From NCBI RefSeq assembly GCF_000418325.1, contig NC_021658.1:12380501-12444500 (forward strand): 64,000 bases of DNA, given 5' to 3'. Under the pieces are notes generated by a model that was not told where the DNA came from, searched no databases, and worked only from the letters and a program-made list of their open reading frames with translations. Origin of the DNA: Sorangium cellulosum So0157-2. Its GTDB lineage: Bacteria; Myxococcota_A; Polyangia; Polyangiales; Polyangiaceae. The translations under genes were made by a program, and so were the position numbers. The stretch's first letter is position 1. Every line of letters begins with the position of its first letter. Below, in pieces: positions 16,480 to 25,799 of the stretch.

Positions 16480-17805
16480 TCATTCCTGGGCGGCGTTGGT
16501 CGGCTCGACGTTGGCGAAGGCGTTCGCCGGGACCTGCGCCATCGGCCGGCTCCGGATCACGTTGTAGATCGGGATCGGCTTGTCCTTGCCCTTGACCTTG
16601 GCGGGCTGGAGCTCCTCGGTCTCGAAGCGGCCGCCGAGCTGCGCGTACGTGGTCTCGCTGATGACGATCTGGCCGGCCAGCGCGATCGAGCAGAGCCGCG
16701 CCGACGTGTTCGCCACGTCGCCGATCACCGTGTAGCTGAGCGCCTTCGAGCTGCCGATGTACCCGGCGACGAGCGGCCCGGTGTGGATCCCGATGCCGAC
16801 CGCGAGCGGCTGCTCGTCGCGCTGGAGCCGCTCGCGGTTGAACTCGCCGAGCACCTCGCCCATCTTCAGCGCGCACTCCACGCTGCGGACCGCGTCGTCC
16901 CGGTGGGCGACCGGCGCGCCCCAGAGCGCCATGATCCCGTCGCCCATGAACTTGTCGAGCGTGCCCTCGAACTGGAAGATCGTGTCGACCATCCGCTCGA
17001 AGTACTCGTTCAACATCACGACGAGCTCCTCCGGCTTCTTGCTCTCGGCCATGCGCGTGAAGCCGCGGATGTCGCTGTTGAAGACGGTGCACTCCTCGAC
17101 GTGCTGGCCGCCCTGCTTCACGGCGAGCTGGCCGCTCAGCACGCGCTCGGCGATGTTCGGCGAGAGCAGCCGGCGCAGCTGCTCGCGCGTGACGATCTCG
17201 TTCTCGATCTTCTTCCCGAGGATGTTGATCTCGATGAACATCGCCGCCTGGTAGGCGATGGCGGTCACGAGCTCGAGGTCCTTGGGCTGGAACTGCGCGA
17301 GCGTCTCCGAGTCGAGCCAGAGCACGCCGAGCACCTCGTTGTTGTGCTGCAGCGGGGCCACGAGGGGGGCGACGATGGCCGAGCTTATCCGGTTCAGGAT
17401 CATGCTCTTGCCCTTCGACGCCGCGAAGTCCATCGCCGCGTCGTGGGTCAGCACCGCGGCGCGCTCGTGCACCACGTGGTTCAGGATCGTCGAGGACACG
17501 CTGATCGGCGCCGTCGTCCCGTCGCGCCGCTGCATGGCCTGCGGCGTGAGCTCGCCGCCCTCGTTGCGCAGGAAGATCACCCCGCGGTCGGCGCGGATGA
17601 ACTTGAAGACGCTCGTGAGGATCTTCTCGAGCAGCTTCGTCGTGTCGCGCTCGGCGGCGATCTCGCGGGACAGCTCGTGCGACAGGCGCAGCCGCTCGTA
17701 GTCGGCGCGCAGCTGGTTCATGTCGTTCGCGAGCCGGTCGAACGCCAGGAACCCCTTGTCGACCGCGGCGATCTGCGTGCCGATCTGCCGGGCCTGATCG
17801 TTCAC
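16480..17805 (-). CDS. GAF-adenylate cyclase (C-terminal part of an FHA-GAF-cyclase gene)
   Basis: Class III nucleotide cyclase of 441 residues as read from the GTG at 17805. A GAF domain (about 55-205) precedes a helix and the cyclase domain (about 240-420). Both metal Asp residues are present (FNSDIRGFT, KFMGDGIM). The Lys of LDKFMGDG and the Asp of VIGDVANTSARL suggest ATP as substrate. The GTG overlaps the apparent stop of the FHA reading frame. However, the preceding 150 or so nt of this frame have G/C at nearly every third position and encode a sensible Pro/Gly linker, so this is probably one FHA-GAF-cyclase gene with a frameshift near 17956-17960. Confidence 0.88.
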   Translation of the reverse strand: MNDQARQIGTQIAAVDKGFLAFDRLANDMNQLRADYERLRLSHELSREIAAERDTTKLLEKILTSVFKFIRADRGVIFLRNEGGELTPQAMQRRDGTTAPISVSSTILNHVVHERAAVLTHDAAMDFAASKGKSMILNRISSAIVAPLVAPLQHNNEVLGVLWLDSETLAQFQPKDLELVTAIAYQAAMFIEINILGKKIENEIVTREQLRRLLSPNIAERVLSGQLAVKQGGQHVEECTVFNSDIRGFTRMAESKKPEELVVMLNEYFERMVDTIFQFEGTLDKFMGDGIMALWGAPVAHRDDAVRSVECALKMGEVLGEFNRERLQRDEQPLAVGIGIHTGPLVAGYIGSSKALSYTVIGDVANTSARLCSIALAGQIVISETTYAQLGGRFETEELQPAKVKGKDKPIPIYNVIRSRPMAQVPANAFANVEPTNAAQE

Positions 17806-18425
17806 GTCGATGCGGGTGCCCTGCGCGACGTACGAGCCGCCGTGCGCCCCCGAGCGCCCCGGCAGCGGCGCGGTCCCGCCCGGCCCGGCGACCAGCGGCG
17901 GCGGCGGCGCGTACGGCGGGCTGTCGCAGGTGGTCCTGTCGCGCGGCGCGCCACCGGGGGCGCCGCCGGCGTGCCCGACAGCCCCGCCGCCTGCTGCTGC
18001 GGCGGGCGCGGGTACTGCTGCTGCGGCGGCGCCGGGTAGGCGCCCTCGCGCGGCGGGTGTCCGTACCCGGGCGCCTGCGCCGCGCCCTGGTGGTTCACCG
18101 CGGGAGGCCAGCCCGGGACGAGCGGCGGGGCGACCGGCGCGCCCGGATCGTCGAAGCGGCCGCGCGTGGACCCCAGGGCGATCTCGTCCCCGTGCTTGAG
18201 CGGCGCTTCGCCCCGGACACGCTCGCTGTTGATGAACGTGCCGTTCAGGCTCCCGAGATCGCGCAGGACGAAGTGATCGCCCCGCTGCTCGATGATGCAG
18301 TGCTCCTTCGAGACGATCTTGTCGAGCAGCTGGATGGAATTGTTCGGGTGGCGCCCCAGCGAGTTCACGGGCCGCAGCTCGATCGCCTGCTGGCCCTCGG
18401 CGGTCTGCAGGATGAGGCGGGCCAT
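17802..18425 (-). CDS. FHA domain (N-terminal part of the FHA-GAF-cyclase gene)
   Basis: From an ATG at 18425 the protein starts with an FHA phosphothreonine-binding domain (about 1-95) with the conserved SLGRHPNNSIQL, VSKEHCIIE and LRDLGSLNGTFIN. A Pro/Gln linker follows (PPQQQYPRPPQQQ). From about codon 145 the reading turns into an Arg-rich string with A or T at several third positions, unlike anything else here. The neighbouring frame, which leads into the GAF-cyclase, keeps full G/C third positions and a Pro/Gly linker. The switch falls at or near the five-C run (coding strand) at 17956-17960. FHA-linked cyclases would couple Ser/Thr kinase signalling to cAMP. Confidence 0.8.
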   Translation of the reverse strand: MARLILQTAEGQQAIELRPVNSLGRHPNNSIQLLDKIVSKEHCIIEQRGDHFVLRDLGSLNGTFINSERVRGEAPLKHGDEIALGSTRGRFDDPGAPVAPPLVPGWPPAVNHQGAAQAPGYGHPPREGAYPAPPQQQYPRPPQQQAAGLSGTPAAPPVARRATGPPATARRTRRRRRWSPGRAGPRRCRGARGRTAARTSRRAPAST

Positions 18426-18663
18426 CGGTTCTGGGAGATTACCCAGCCGGGCACGGACCGACAATCTTTCCGGCCGGAGTCCAGGACAGGCCGGGGAAAG
18501 CGACCGCGCTGATCCGCGGGGACGCGCCCGCGCCCGGCGCGATCGCCCCGGGCGGCCCCCGCGGCGATCACTGATCATTTGTACAGAACACAGAATCGGG
18601 ACCCGTGTGGAAGTGTCGCCTGGAACGGCTATGCGCCCACGGGCCGCCGCGTTAGTCGGCCGC

Positions 18664-20173
18664 ATGGATTCCGCGTACCTCCTCGCGATCGATCAGGGCA
18701 CCACCGGCACGACATCCCTCCTCATGGACACGGCGGGCGCGACGCTGGGCCGTGCCACGCGCGAGTTTCGCCAGCATTTCCCGGAGCCCGGGCTCGTCGA
18801 GCACGACCCGGAGGAGATCTGGCAGAGCGTTCGGGACGCCGTGGGCGAGACGCTCAAGGCGGCCGGCGTGGCGGGCAGCGCGATCAAGGCCATCGGCATC
18901 ACGAACCAGCGCGAGACGACGCTCGTCTGGGAGCGCGCGACCGGGAGGCCGATCCACCGCGCGATCGTGTGGCAGGACCGGCGCACGGCGCCGCGCTGCG
19001 CCGAGCTGCGCGCCGCGGGCCACGAGCAGGCGGTCGAGGAGACGACCGGCCTCGTGCTCGATCCGTACTTCAGCGGCACGAAGCTCGAGTGGATCCTCGA
19101 CAACGTGCCCGGCGCGCGCGCGCGCCGAGCGCGGCGAGCTCTGCTTCGGCACGATCGACAGCTTCCTCGTCTGGCGCCTCTCGGGCGACGCGGCCGGCGG
19201 CGCGCCGGTGCACGCGACCGACGTCACCAACGCGTCGCGCACCCTGCTCATGAGCCTCGCGTCGCTGAGCTGGGACGACGCGATGCTCGCGATGCTGCGG
19301 ATCCCGCGCCCGCTGCTGCCCGAGATCGTCGGGTCGGCGGGCCGCATCGCCGCGACTCGCGGCTTCCCTCACCTGCCCGACGGCATCCCGATCGCCGGCA
19401 TCGCCGGCGATCAGCAGGCGGCCCTCTTCGGCCAGGCCTGCTTCGCGACGGGCGACGCCAAGTGCACCTATGGCACCGGCGCCTTCGTGCTGGCCAACAT
19501 CGGCGATCGCCCGCTCCGGAGCCGCTTCGGCCTGCTCACCTCCGTGGGCTGGAAGATCGGCTCCGAGGTGGTCTTTGCGCTCGAGGGAAGCGCCTTTATC
19601 GCCGGGGCCGCGGTGCAGTGGCTCCGCGACGGCCTGGGCGTCATCAAGAGCGCGGCGGACGTCGAGGCGCTCGCCCGCGGCGTGCCCTCCAGCGAGGGCG
19701 TCACGTTCGTCCCGGCGCTCTCCGGCCTCGGCGCGCCCTACTGGGATCCGGACGCCCGCGGGATCATCGTCGGGGTGACGCGCGGCACGACCGCGGCGCA
19801 CCTCGCCCGCGCGACGCTCGAGGGAATCGCGCTCTCCGTGACGGATCTCGTGCGGGCGATGGCCGACGACCTGGGCCACCCGGTGCGCCGGATGCGCGTG
19901 GACGGCGGCGCCGCCGCGAACGACCTGCTCATGCAGTTCCAGGCGGACGTGGCGAACGTCGCTATCGAGCGCCCCACCGACCTGGAGACGACGGCGCGCG
20001 GGGCCGCAATGCTCGCCGGCGTCGGCGCCGGCCTCTTCCGGACGAAGGAGGACTCGGCCCGCATGTCCCGTGTCGGGCAGAGCTTCCAGGTCGCGATGAG
20101 CGAGGAGGATCGCGCGTCCCACCTCCGCCGCTGGGCCGACGCGGTGGCGCGCGCGCGCTCGCAGCGCGGCTGA
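18664..20173 (+). pseudogene. glpK: Glycerol kinase, reading frame broken by an apparent one-base indel
   Basis: FGGY-family kinase that makes glycerol 3-phosphate. The first part, from the ATG at 18664, reads YLLAIDQGTTGTTSLLMD, ITNQRETTLVWER and IVWQDRRTA. At a GC dinucleotide run (19111-19126) the frame is lost; the +2 frame carries on with ELCFGTIDSFLVWRLSGD, DVTNASRTLLM, GIAGDQQAALFGQ, DAKCTYGTGAFVL and VDGGAAANDLLMQFQAD to a TGA at 20171. Put together, about 500 residues match full-length glycerol kinase, with no other damage. A sequencing error or very recent mutation is likely. The gene is divergent from the FHA-cyclase gene across about 240 nt. Confidence 0.9.
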
Positions 20174-20450
20174 TCGCGCCCCGATTCCCCTGAATTTCCA
20201 CGCTGTTTTCCGCTTGAACCAGGTCTTCCGAAGCTCGCTCCCGAGCCGTCATCGCGCCGCCGGCTCGGCGGCCGAACGGGCTTCCGGATCAAGGAATCAA
20301 CCCTAGGTTGCGAGAGTTAGGCCCAGAAGCCCCCAACCAGCGTAGAGTGCTATGACGACGGCGCATTTCCGTTCAAACTTGGTGCACTTGAACCGAGGCG
20401 CGCGGCCAGCCCACCGCCGCCTCGCTGCTTTCGATGGAGACGAGGAGGAC

Positions 20451-21254
20451 ATGCCGACTACCGAGAATGCTTCAGCCGGCGGGACGGCCGTTCGCGACAT
20501 CCCGATCGACTGGGAGGCGCTGGAGGACGCCTTCGAGAACAACGCCCCAGAGGTGCACTCGTACCTGCACCTCGGCACGGGCGACGTGCTGCGCGTGGTC
20601 GACGGCGTGGCCGATCCTCAGATGCACGCGCGCATCGCGGCCGATGCCAACTACCTCCGGATCGATCCCGTGAGCTCCCGCGAGCAGTACCGCTGGATGG
20701 AGCGCTACATCCCGATGGTGGAAGACATGGAGCTCCAGGCGAAGCTCAGCCAGGCGATCGACGGCAAGGGCGCGTTCCGGCGGTTCAAGGATGTGCTGAT
20801 GTCCTACGGCCCGGAGCGGGAGCGCTGGTTCGCCTTCCGGAGCGAGCGGCTGCGGATCTTCATGGAGGCGTGGCTGAGCGCCCACGCGCTGAACCCGGTC
20901 CCCCGCCCGCTCTGGGTGCCGGAGGTGCCGGCCCGCCCGGAGGCCGCCGCGCCCGTGGCGCCCGCCGTCGAGCCGCCGCCGCGCGAGCGCGAGCGCGAAC
21001 GCGAGCGCGAGGAGGTGCGGGAGCCCCGCCGCGGCAAGAGCGTGGAGAGCCTGCGCAAGAACCTCCGCGACATCGCCGAGGCGCTCGGCCCGCGGGATCT
21101 CGACACGCTGACGGCGTTCGCGGAGTTCCTGAAGGCGCGCCGCGCGGCGCGGTCGTTCGCGCACCACTACCACGAGGCCCAGGGTCCGGCGGACGAGGAG
21201 TCCGGGCCCGCCTCGCAGGAGATCGCGAGCGAGTCGCGCAGCGACACGGCGTGA
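20451..21254 (+). CDS. UPF0158 family protein
   Basis: Cytoplasmic protein of about 267 residues. The first half fits UPF0158: DWEALEDAFENN, HSYLHLGTGDVLRVV, a segment ending YLRIDPVSSREQYRWMERYI, and a GKGAFRRFKDVLMSYGPERERWFAFRSERL block. The middle is Pro/Arg/Glu-rich with a run of RERERERERE, and the C-terminal 80 residues form a predicted helical region (LRKNLRDIAEALGPRDLDTL). The ATG at 20451 is preceded by GAGGAGG, which beats the upstream in-frame ATG at 20352. The family function is unknown. The gene is convergent with the porin gene. Confidence 0.82.
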   Translation: MPTTENASAGGTAVRDIPIDWEALEDAFENNAPEVHSYLHLGTGDVLRVVDGVADPQMHARIAADANYLRIDPVSSREQYRWMERYIPMVEDMELQAKLSQAIDGKGAFRRFKDVLMSYGPERERWFAFRSERLRIFMEAWLSAHALNPVPRPLWVPEVPARPEAAAPVAPAVEPPPREREREREREEVREPRRGKSVESLRKNLRDIAEALGPRDLDTLTAFAEFLKARRAARSFAHHYHEAQGPADEESGPASQEIASESRSDTA

Positions 21255-21264
21255 GGGCGCGCCG

Positions 21265-21288
21265 CCGGCGCCGCGATCGCGGCGCCGG
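21265..21288. terminator. Perfect 24-bp GC palindrome between convergent genes
   Basis: A perfect inverted repeat centred on GCGATCGC, starting CCGGCGCCGC and ending with its complement, lies 11 nt after the UPF0158 stop and about 57 nt after the porin stop. It would fold into a strong hairpin in either transcript. There is no U-tract on either side, so it would be a Rho-type or bidirectional stop at best. It could instead be a protein-binding palindrome. Confidence 0.4.
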
Positions 21289-21344
21289 GGCGCTGGCCTG
21301 AAGGTGGGAACGGAGGGGAGCGGCGGCTTCGATCGCCGAGCGGT

Positions 21345-22814
21345 CTAGAAGTACCAGTCGGTGCGCGCGCCGATGTAGTGGCCGACCGTCGAGCGGGCCC
21401 GGACGTTCGCCGGATCCGACTCGTCGCGGAGGCCGAACGCGCGGATGTAGGGCGACATGTTCTGCAGGACCGCCGCCTCGTTGTAGATGGCGGCCGTGTA
21501 GATGAGCTTGAAGTGCGGCCGCGCGCCGGTGCTCAGCTCGCCCGTCGGCACGAGGGTCGGGACGACCGAGAGCTTGATCGCGGTCCCGAGGTCGCCGTCG
21601 CCGTCCTTCCGCCCCTGGAACGACGCCTCGACGACGGGGTGGAAGATCTTGTGGGCGAAGATCGCGGCGTTCGCCTGGACCGAGAAGTCCATCTGCTTGT
21701 CGGCCTGCCCGGCTGCCGCGGCGCCGTCGGCGTCGGCCGCGCCCTTCGTGTAGTGGAAGGTGGCGAGGCCTTCCAGGGCGGCGACGTCGCCGATCCGGAA
21801 GCCGAGGTGCTCGACGGCCTCGACGCCGAAGGAGCCCGCGTAGGTGCCGTCGTCGTTCGGAGCGCCCCAGGTCTGGTACGTCTTGCGACCGCCGGCGGCG
21901 CCGTTGGCGATGCCGGTGCCGAAGCGCACGGCCGTGTCGCTCCAGTTGCCCTGGCCGAGCCCGAGGTGGAGCTTCGCGCCGATGACGCCGCCGACGTCGC
22001 CCGGGCCGTCCTCGGGCGCATCCTGATCCGGCCCGCGCGACGCGCCCGGGAGGACATGGAACTCGCCGTGGACCTTGACGTGGTGCTTGGCTTCCCCGCC
22101 GAACTCGAACTTGTAGTTGCCGGCGAAGACCGTGCGGAAGCGCTCGACCCCGTTCGGGAACTGGTAGAAGGGGGGGAGGTTACCGGCGACACCGGACGTC
22201 GAGTTGCTCCGGTACCCGAGGATGGCGAGCTTCAGGTTCTCGTACGTGATGCCGCCGCCCTGGCCGCTGAGGTCGTCGAGGTAGAAGTAGTCGCCGATGG
22301 GCGCGTACTGCTCGCGGAAGAAGCGCGCGCCGCCCCAGACGCTGAGGCCCGGGACGATGAAGTTGCCGGCCTCGATGTAGGCCTGGTTGAACTGGAGCGT
22401 GATCGCCTGGCCGTCGTTCGAGGACGGGTTCATGAACTGCCCGCCCCACTGCCGCCAGATGGCGAACGTCATCTCGGACTTCACGAAGAAGTCCTGCGGC
22501 GTCGCGCCCTTCACCACGTGGGCGACGAACGACGGCTCGGAGTAGTCATCCTCCTCGTAGCGGCCGCCGATGCCGAACCCGAGCAGGTTCATCGACTGGC
22601 CCTGGGCCTTCTGCCCGTAGAGCGACCACGCCATGCCGAGGCGTGAGTACCAGTGCCACTCGAAGTTCTCGCTTCCCACGGCGTGGGCCGACTTCGGCGC
22701 CGCCGTGAGGCAAATGGCGGAGACGGAAACCAGCCCGAGGGCTCGGACTGCGGCGCGCCGACCCGCGATTCGCATGCTGGGAACCGACGACCTGTCTCTC
22801 TTAAGTGATGTCAT
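21345..22814 (-). CDS. LamB/maltoporin-type carbohydrate porin
   Basis: Outer-membrane beta-barrel of 489 residues. It has a signal peptide (basic start, RALGLVSVSAICLTAAPKSAHA). Blocks typical of LamB-type porins follow: WHWYSRLGMAWSLYGQKAQG, an acidic DDYSEPSF loop, FVKSEMTFAIWRQW, WGGARFFREQYAPIGDYFYLD and LSGQGGGITYENLKLAIL (split only for reference). The chain ends in alternating residues closed by Phe (GHYIGARTDWYF), as expected for barrel assembly. The ATG at 22814 has AGGAG 10 nt upstream; the ATG at 22775 is an alternative. A sugar or oligosaccharide substrate is implied by family only. No sugar ABC genes adjoin it. Confidence 0.84.
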   Translation of the reverse strand: MTSLKRDRSSVPSMRIAGRRAAVRALGLVSVSAICLTAAPKSAHAVGSENFEWHWYSRLGMAWSLYGQKAQGQSMNLLGFGIGGRYEEDDYSEPSFVAHVVKGATPQDFFVKSEMTFAIWRQWGGQFMNPSSNDGQAITLQFNQAYIEAGNFIVPGLSVWGGARFFREQYAPIGDYFYLDDLSGQGGGITYENLKLAILGYRSNSTSGVAGNLPPFYQFPNGVERFRTVFAGNYKFEFGGEAKHHVKVHGEFHVLPGASRGPDQDAPEDGPGDVGGVIGAKLHLGLGQGNWSDTAVRFGTGIANGAAGGRKTYQTWGAPNDDGTYAGSFGVEAVEHLGFRIGDVAALEGLATFHYTKGAADADGAAAAGQADKQMDFSVQANAAIFAHKIFHPVVEASFQGRKDGDGDLGTAIKLSVVPTLVPTGELSTGARPHFKLIYTAAIYNEAAVLQNMSPYIRAFGLRDESDPANVRARSTVGHYIGARTDWYF

Positions 22815-23777
22815 CGAACGACGCTCCTATCCATTTCTTGGAGTGTGCTTGGGGTGATGGGGAGGTGATTCGGCCAGATGGCCAGAGCGGCAGAGGAAGC
22901 GGCCTGTCAAGAGAATCTAAGGATGGCTCTGTGCGACAGAGCCGCCCGCCGCCACACACGTGGGGCTCGCGGGGGGCACAGTTAACAGGAACGTTCTGTT
23001 CATGTCAAAGGTCTCCGAAGCACCCTCAGCAGTTTGTTACCTTCTGCGACGCGTCAAGATGAAGTGACCGAAATCACTTGTCTTAACGAACCTTAACCGT
23101 TCCCCCGGGCCAGGAGCCGAGGCGCAGGATGACGCGACGCGCCAAAGACAGCTCGATCCGGATGAAGTGCTGCCAAAAGAATCCACGCGACGCCTGGCGC
23201 GTTACCGGGAGTGCTCGGCGCGCGCGCGGCGCGACTGCGAGGCTGCATGCGCGAGCCGCGGGGGCGCGGTTTCCGTGCTGCGGCGGCGTCGCCAGAGCGA
23301 GCGACGCGGCACGGATTGTTTCGGGACCTCGAACTCGGTTTTTCGTCTCGAGGCGAGCGGGGCATCTCCTGCGGGGCGCGTCTCGCTCTCCTGCGTTGTG
23401 CCCCGGCGCGCCCTCCCGTCCGAGGAGCGTCATTGACGATCGCGCGTGCCGCGCCCGCCGCGCCCGCGAGCACCCCTGCGCGCGCGCGCAGGGCGACGCG
23501 GCAGCGCGCGGCCGCGGGAGAGGCCCGCTCCGGGTACGCGATATAACGCGTCGCGTTGTCACGGCGCAACGCTCGACGCAGATCGCGAGCGGGTCAGTCT
23601 CGACTGCCGTGCACCGCGGGGTGGACACGTTCATGTCCAGGAAGGGCGTTACGCGGTCGCCGCGAGACACGTCATGTTGCTCGCCGCGGGCGGGCTGCGG
23701 CGCTCGGACGACAGGCACGATCCCGTCGCGCGAGGCGCATGGCCGCGGATCGCGGGCCGGCGAGAGCCAGCGGCGGC
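22815..23777. other. 963-nt gene-free region upstream of the porin gene
   Basis: No convincing gene. The part nearest the porin (22850-23100) is less GC-rich than most of the window and holds a near-palindrome (22984-23000) and a CTTAAC direct repeat (23085-23097), so it is probably a control region. From 23100 to 23777, which ends at the hydrolase stop, the open frames look like chance products of high GC and I see no RNA or terminator. Confidence 0.5.
22984..23000. promoter_or_regulatory. Possible operator upstream of the LamB-type porin
   Basis: The sequence AACAGGAACGTTCTGTT contains a perfect 8-bp palindrome GAACGTTC flanked by AACA and TGTT, making an almost complete inverted repeat with one extra G. 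It lies about 170 nt upstream of the porin start in the most A/T-rich part of this region. That is a plausible place for a repressor or activator site, but no known consensus is matched with confidence. Confidence 0.3.
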
Positions 23778-25067
23778 TCAGCGCTCGTCGGCGACGGCGG
23801 CGATCACCCCGTCGAAGAACTCCGCCACGCCGGTGCTGTCGAGCAGCCGGTTCCAACCGATCTCGTCGAAGGGCTCCGGCAGGCCGTGATTCGTCAAGAG
23901 GACCCCGAAGAGCTCGCGCGCCGGGTCGATCCACACGAACGTGCCGGTCCCGCCCGCCTTGCCGAAGGAGCCTGGGGACAGCCGCGTTCCGCCGTTCGAG
24001 AAGCGCGGCGTCCAGATCTCCCAACCGAGGCCCTTCGGCGCGAGCAGGAGGTTGTTGAGGGGCGAGGTGTCCGTCGCCGCGGCGGTGACCTGAGGCGTCT
24101 GGTTGCGCGTCATCGCGCGGACCGACTCCGGGGTGAGCACCCGCGCGCCGCCGTAGCTGCCGGAGCCCATGATCATCTGGCAGAAGACGGCGATGTCCAT
24201 CGCCGTGGTGAACACGCCGTCGCAGCCCGTGATCCCGCCGAGCGCGAAGTCCTGCTCGTCTTGCACCTCGCCGCGCACGACGCGACCGCGGCGCGCCGAG
24301 GTCCCGGTCGCCGCGACGCGCGGCGCGAGCTCCGCCGGCGGGTTGAACATCGTGTCGTGCATGCCGAGCGGGCCCCAGATGTGCGCGTGCGCGAAGGTGC
24401 TCAGATCCGTGCCGGAGGCGACCTCGACCAGCCGGCCCAGCAGGCGGTAGGTGAGATCGCTGTAGAGCACCGACGATCCCGGCGCGACCTCGAGCGGCGT
24501 CTCGGCCATGGCCTGCCACGCGGCCTCGTCGTCCGGCTCGTCGAGGAGCTGGTGGTCCATGGGCAGCCCGGCCGAGTACCGGAGCATATCGAGGACGGTG
24601 ACGCTCGACTTCCCGTTCGCGGCGAAGCGCGGGAGGTACGACGCCACCCGGTCGGAGAGCTGGAGCTTGCCCTGCTCGACGAGCACCAGGATCGCCGCGG
24701 CGGTCGCCAGCACCTTCGTGATGGAGAGGACATCGAACATCGTGTCGAGCGTGACCGGCTCGCTGCAGCCGGCGACCTTGTTGCCGAACGCCCGGTGACC
24801 CACGATGACGCCGCGCCGCGCGACGAGCGCGGTCGCGCCCGGGAAGAGGCCGTCGTTCACGCGGCGCTGCACGCGCGCGAAGACATCGTCGATCCGCTCC
24901 GAGCTCATGCCCACCATCTCCGGAGAGCCGGTGGCGAGCACGGCCGACGTCGTCGCGCCGGCGGACGCGCTGCCGAGCACCGCGGGAGCGACCGCGGTGA
25001 GCGTCGCGATGCCGCCGAGTCCGCGCAACAGATGCCTGCGATGAAACGAACGTTCTCCGGGTTCCAT
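23778..25067 (-). CDS. Exported serine hydrolase, class C beta-lactamase / EstB type
   Basis: Predicted secreted serine hydrolase of 429 residues in the beta-lactamase class C and penicillin-binding-protein-like group, whose members are often esterases or peptidases. The N-terminus has a Tat-like signal (RRHLLRGLGG, then a hydrophobic stretch). The catalytic S-x-x-K is SITK in MFDVLSITKVLAT, and a Tyr motif (LYSDLTYRLLGRL) fits the second active-site element. A Gly-rich ending (LSPGSFGKAGGTGTFVWIDP) corresponds to the KTG/HTG-type strand. Whether it cleaves beta-lactams cannot be said. It stands alone, with long gene-free stretches on both sides. Confidence 0.85.
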   Translation of the reverse strand: MEPGERSFHRRHLLRGLGGIATLTAVAPAVLGSASAGATTSAVLATGSPEMVGMSSERIDDVFARVQRRVNDGLFPGATALVARRGVIVGHRAFGNKVAGCSEPVTLDTMFDVLSITKVLATAAAILVLVEQGKLQLSDRVASYLPRFAANGKSSVTVLDMLRYSAGLPMDHQLLDEPDDEAAWQAMAETPLEVAPGSSVLYSDLTYRLLGRLVEVASGTDLSTFAHAHIWGPLGMHDTMFNPPAELAPRVAATGTSARRGRVVRGEVQDEQDFALGGITGCDGVFTTAMDIAVFCQMIMGSGSYGGARVLTPESVRAMTRNQTPQVTAAATDTSPLNNLLLAPKGLGWEIWTPRFSNGGTRLSPGSFGKAGGTGTFVWIDPARELFGVLLTNHGLPEPFDEIGWNRLLDSTGVAEFFDGVIAAVADER

Positions 25068-25510
25068 GTGAACAGCTCCTTGCGAGGTGTGCTCGTCGGG
25101 GTGGCTCCGCCGAGCGCACCCACGCCCGGGATTGACCCCGCCGCAAAGGCCGCTCGCGACATCGCCGTCGGCCAGGCGCGGCGCCGCGCCGCGCCGCGCC
25201 GCGCCGGCGCGATCGCGCTCTCCGGCGGCTCACGAGCGGCGCACGGCCAGGGTCTCGTGCTCTATCTCATCGCTCCTGGACCGCGTCCTCCAACGCCGAT
25301 CGCCGGCATGTAGCCCCAGCGAACACCCCTACGGATACGGCGCACTGGACCCCCCTCCCGCGCGATCAGCACGGAAGCGCCCGCGCTCCAAGTTGCCTGG
25401 AGTGAACACCAGACGACGCTTCAGTATCGCTTCAGCGTCCTTCAATATCAAGAGCTAGAATCCACCTGCGTTATCTCTTTCGCCTCTTCGGCTCCTCGAG
25501 CCGCAGTCGT

Positions 25511-25570
25511 CGTTCCGCGTCGTTCCGCGTCGTTCCGCGTCGTTCCGCGTCGTTCCACGTCGTTCCGCGT
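25511..25570. repeat. 10-bp tandem repeat, six copies, in a 732-nt gene-free stretch
   Basis: Six head-to-tail copies of CGTTCCGCGT (the fifth reads CGTTCCACGT). They lie in the 25068-25799 interval between the starts and stops of flanking minus-strand genes. Short open frames across the repeat encode only repeated Arg/Thr/Asn residues and are not believable genes. Nothing else is recognised in the interval. Confidence 0.85.
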
Positions 25571-25799
25571 CGCACCGCAGGCGCCGAAGGGCGCTCTGGC
25601 AGGCGCCATGGGTCGCGGAAAGCGGGAGCACGCACGTCGGTATAGGCATGTTGCACCGGCGCAACGCGGAGACCGCGTCAAGGGGGTTTGTCCCGAGGCG
25701 GAGGCGCCGGAGGTCCGGCGCCTGGCGATGCGTGAGGCGCGCGGCGCTTTTTCCTCGCGCGCCTCGCGACGCGCGTTGCGGCCACCGCCCGGGGCGCGC

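Noticed and set aside
23083..25233. Minus-strand frame of 716 codons over the serine hydrolase gene
   Set aside because: Arg/Ala-rich with no motif; the hydrolase in the neighbouring frame has a Tat signal and SxxK site.
25448..25681. Three overlapping short frames on the minus strand
   Set aside because: They arise from the 10-bp tandem repeat and encode only repeated Arg/Asn/Thr residues without a ribosome binding site.
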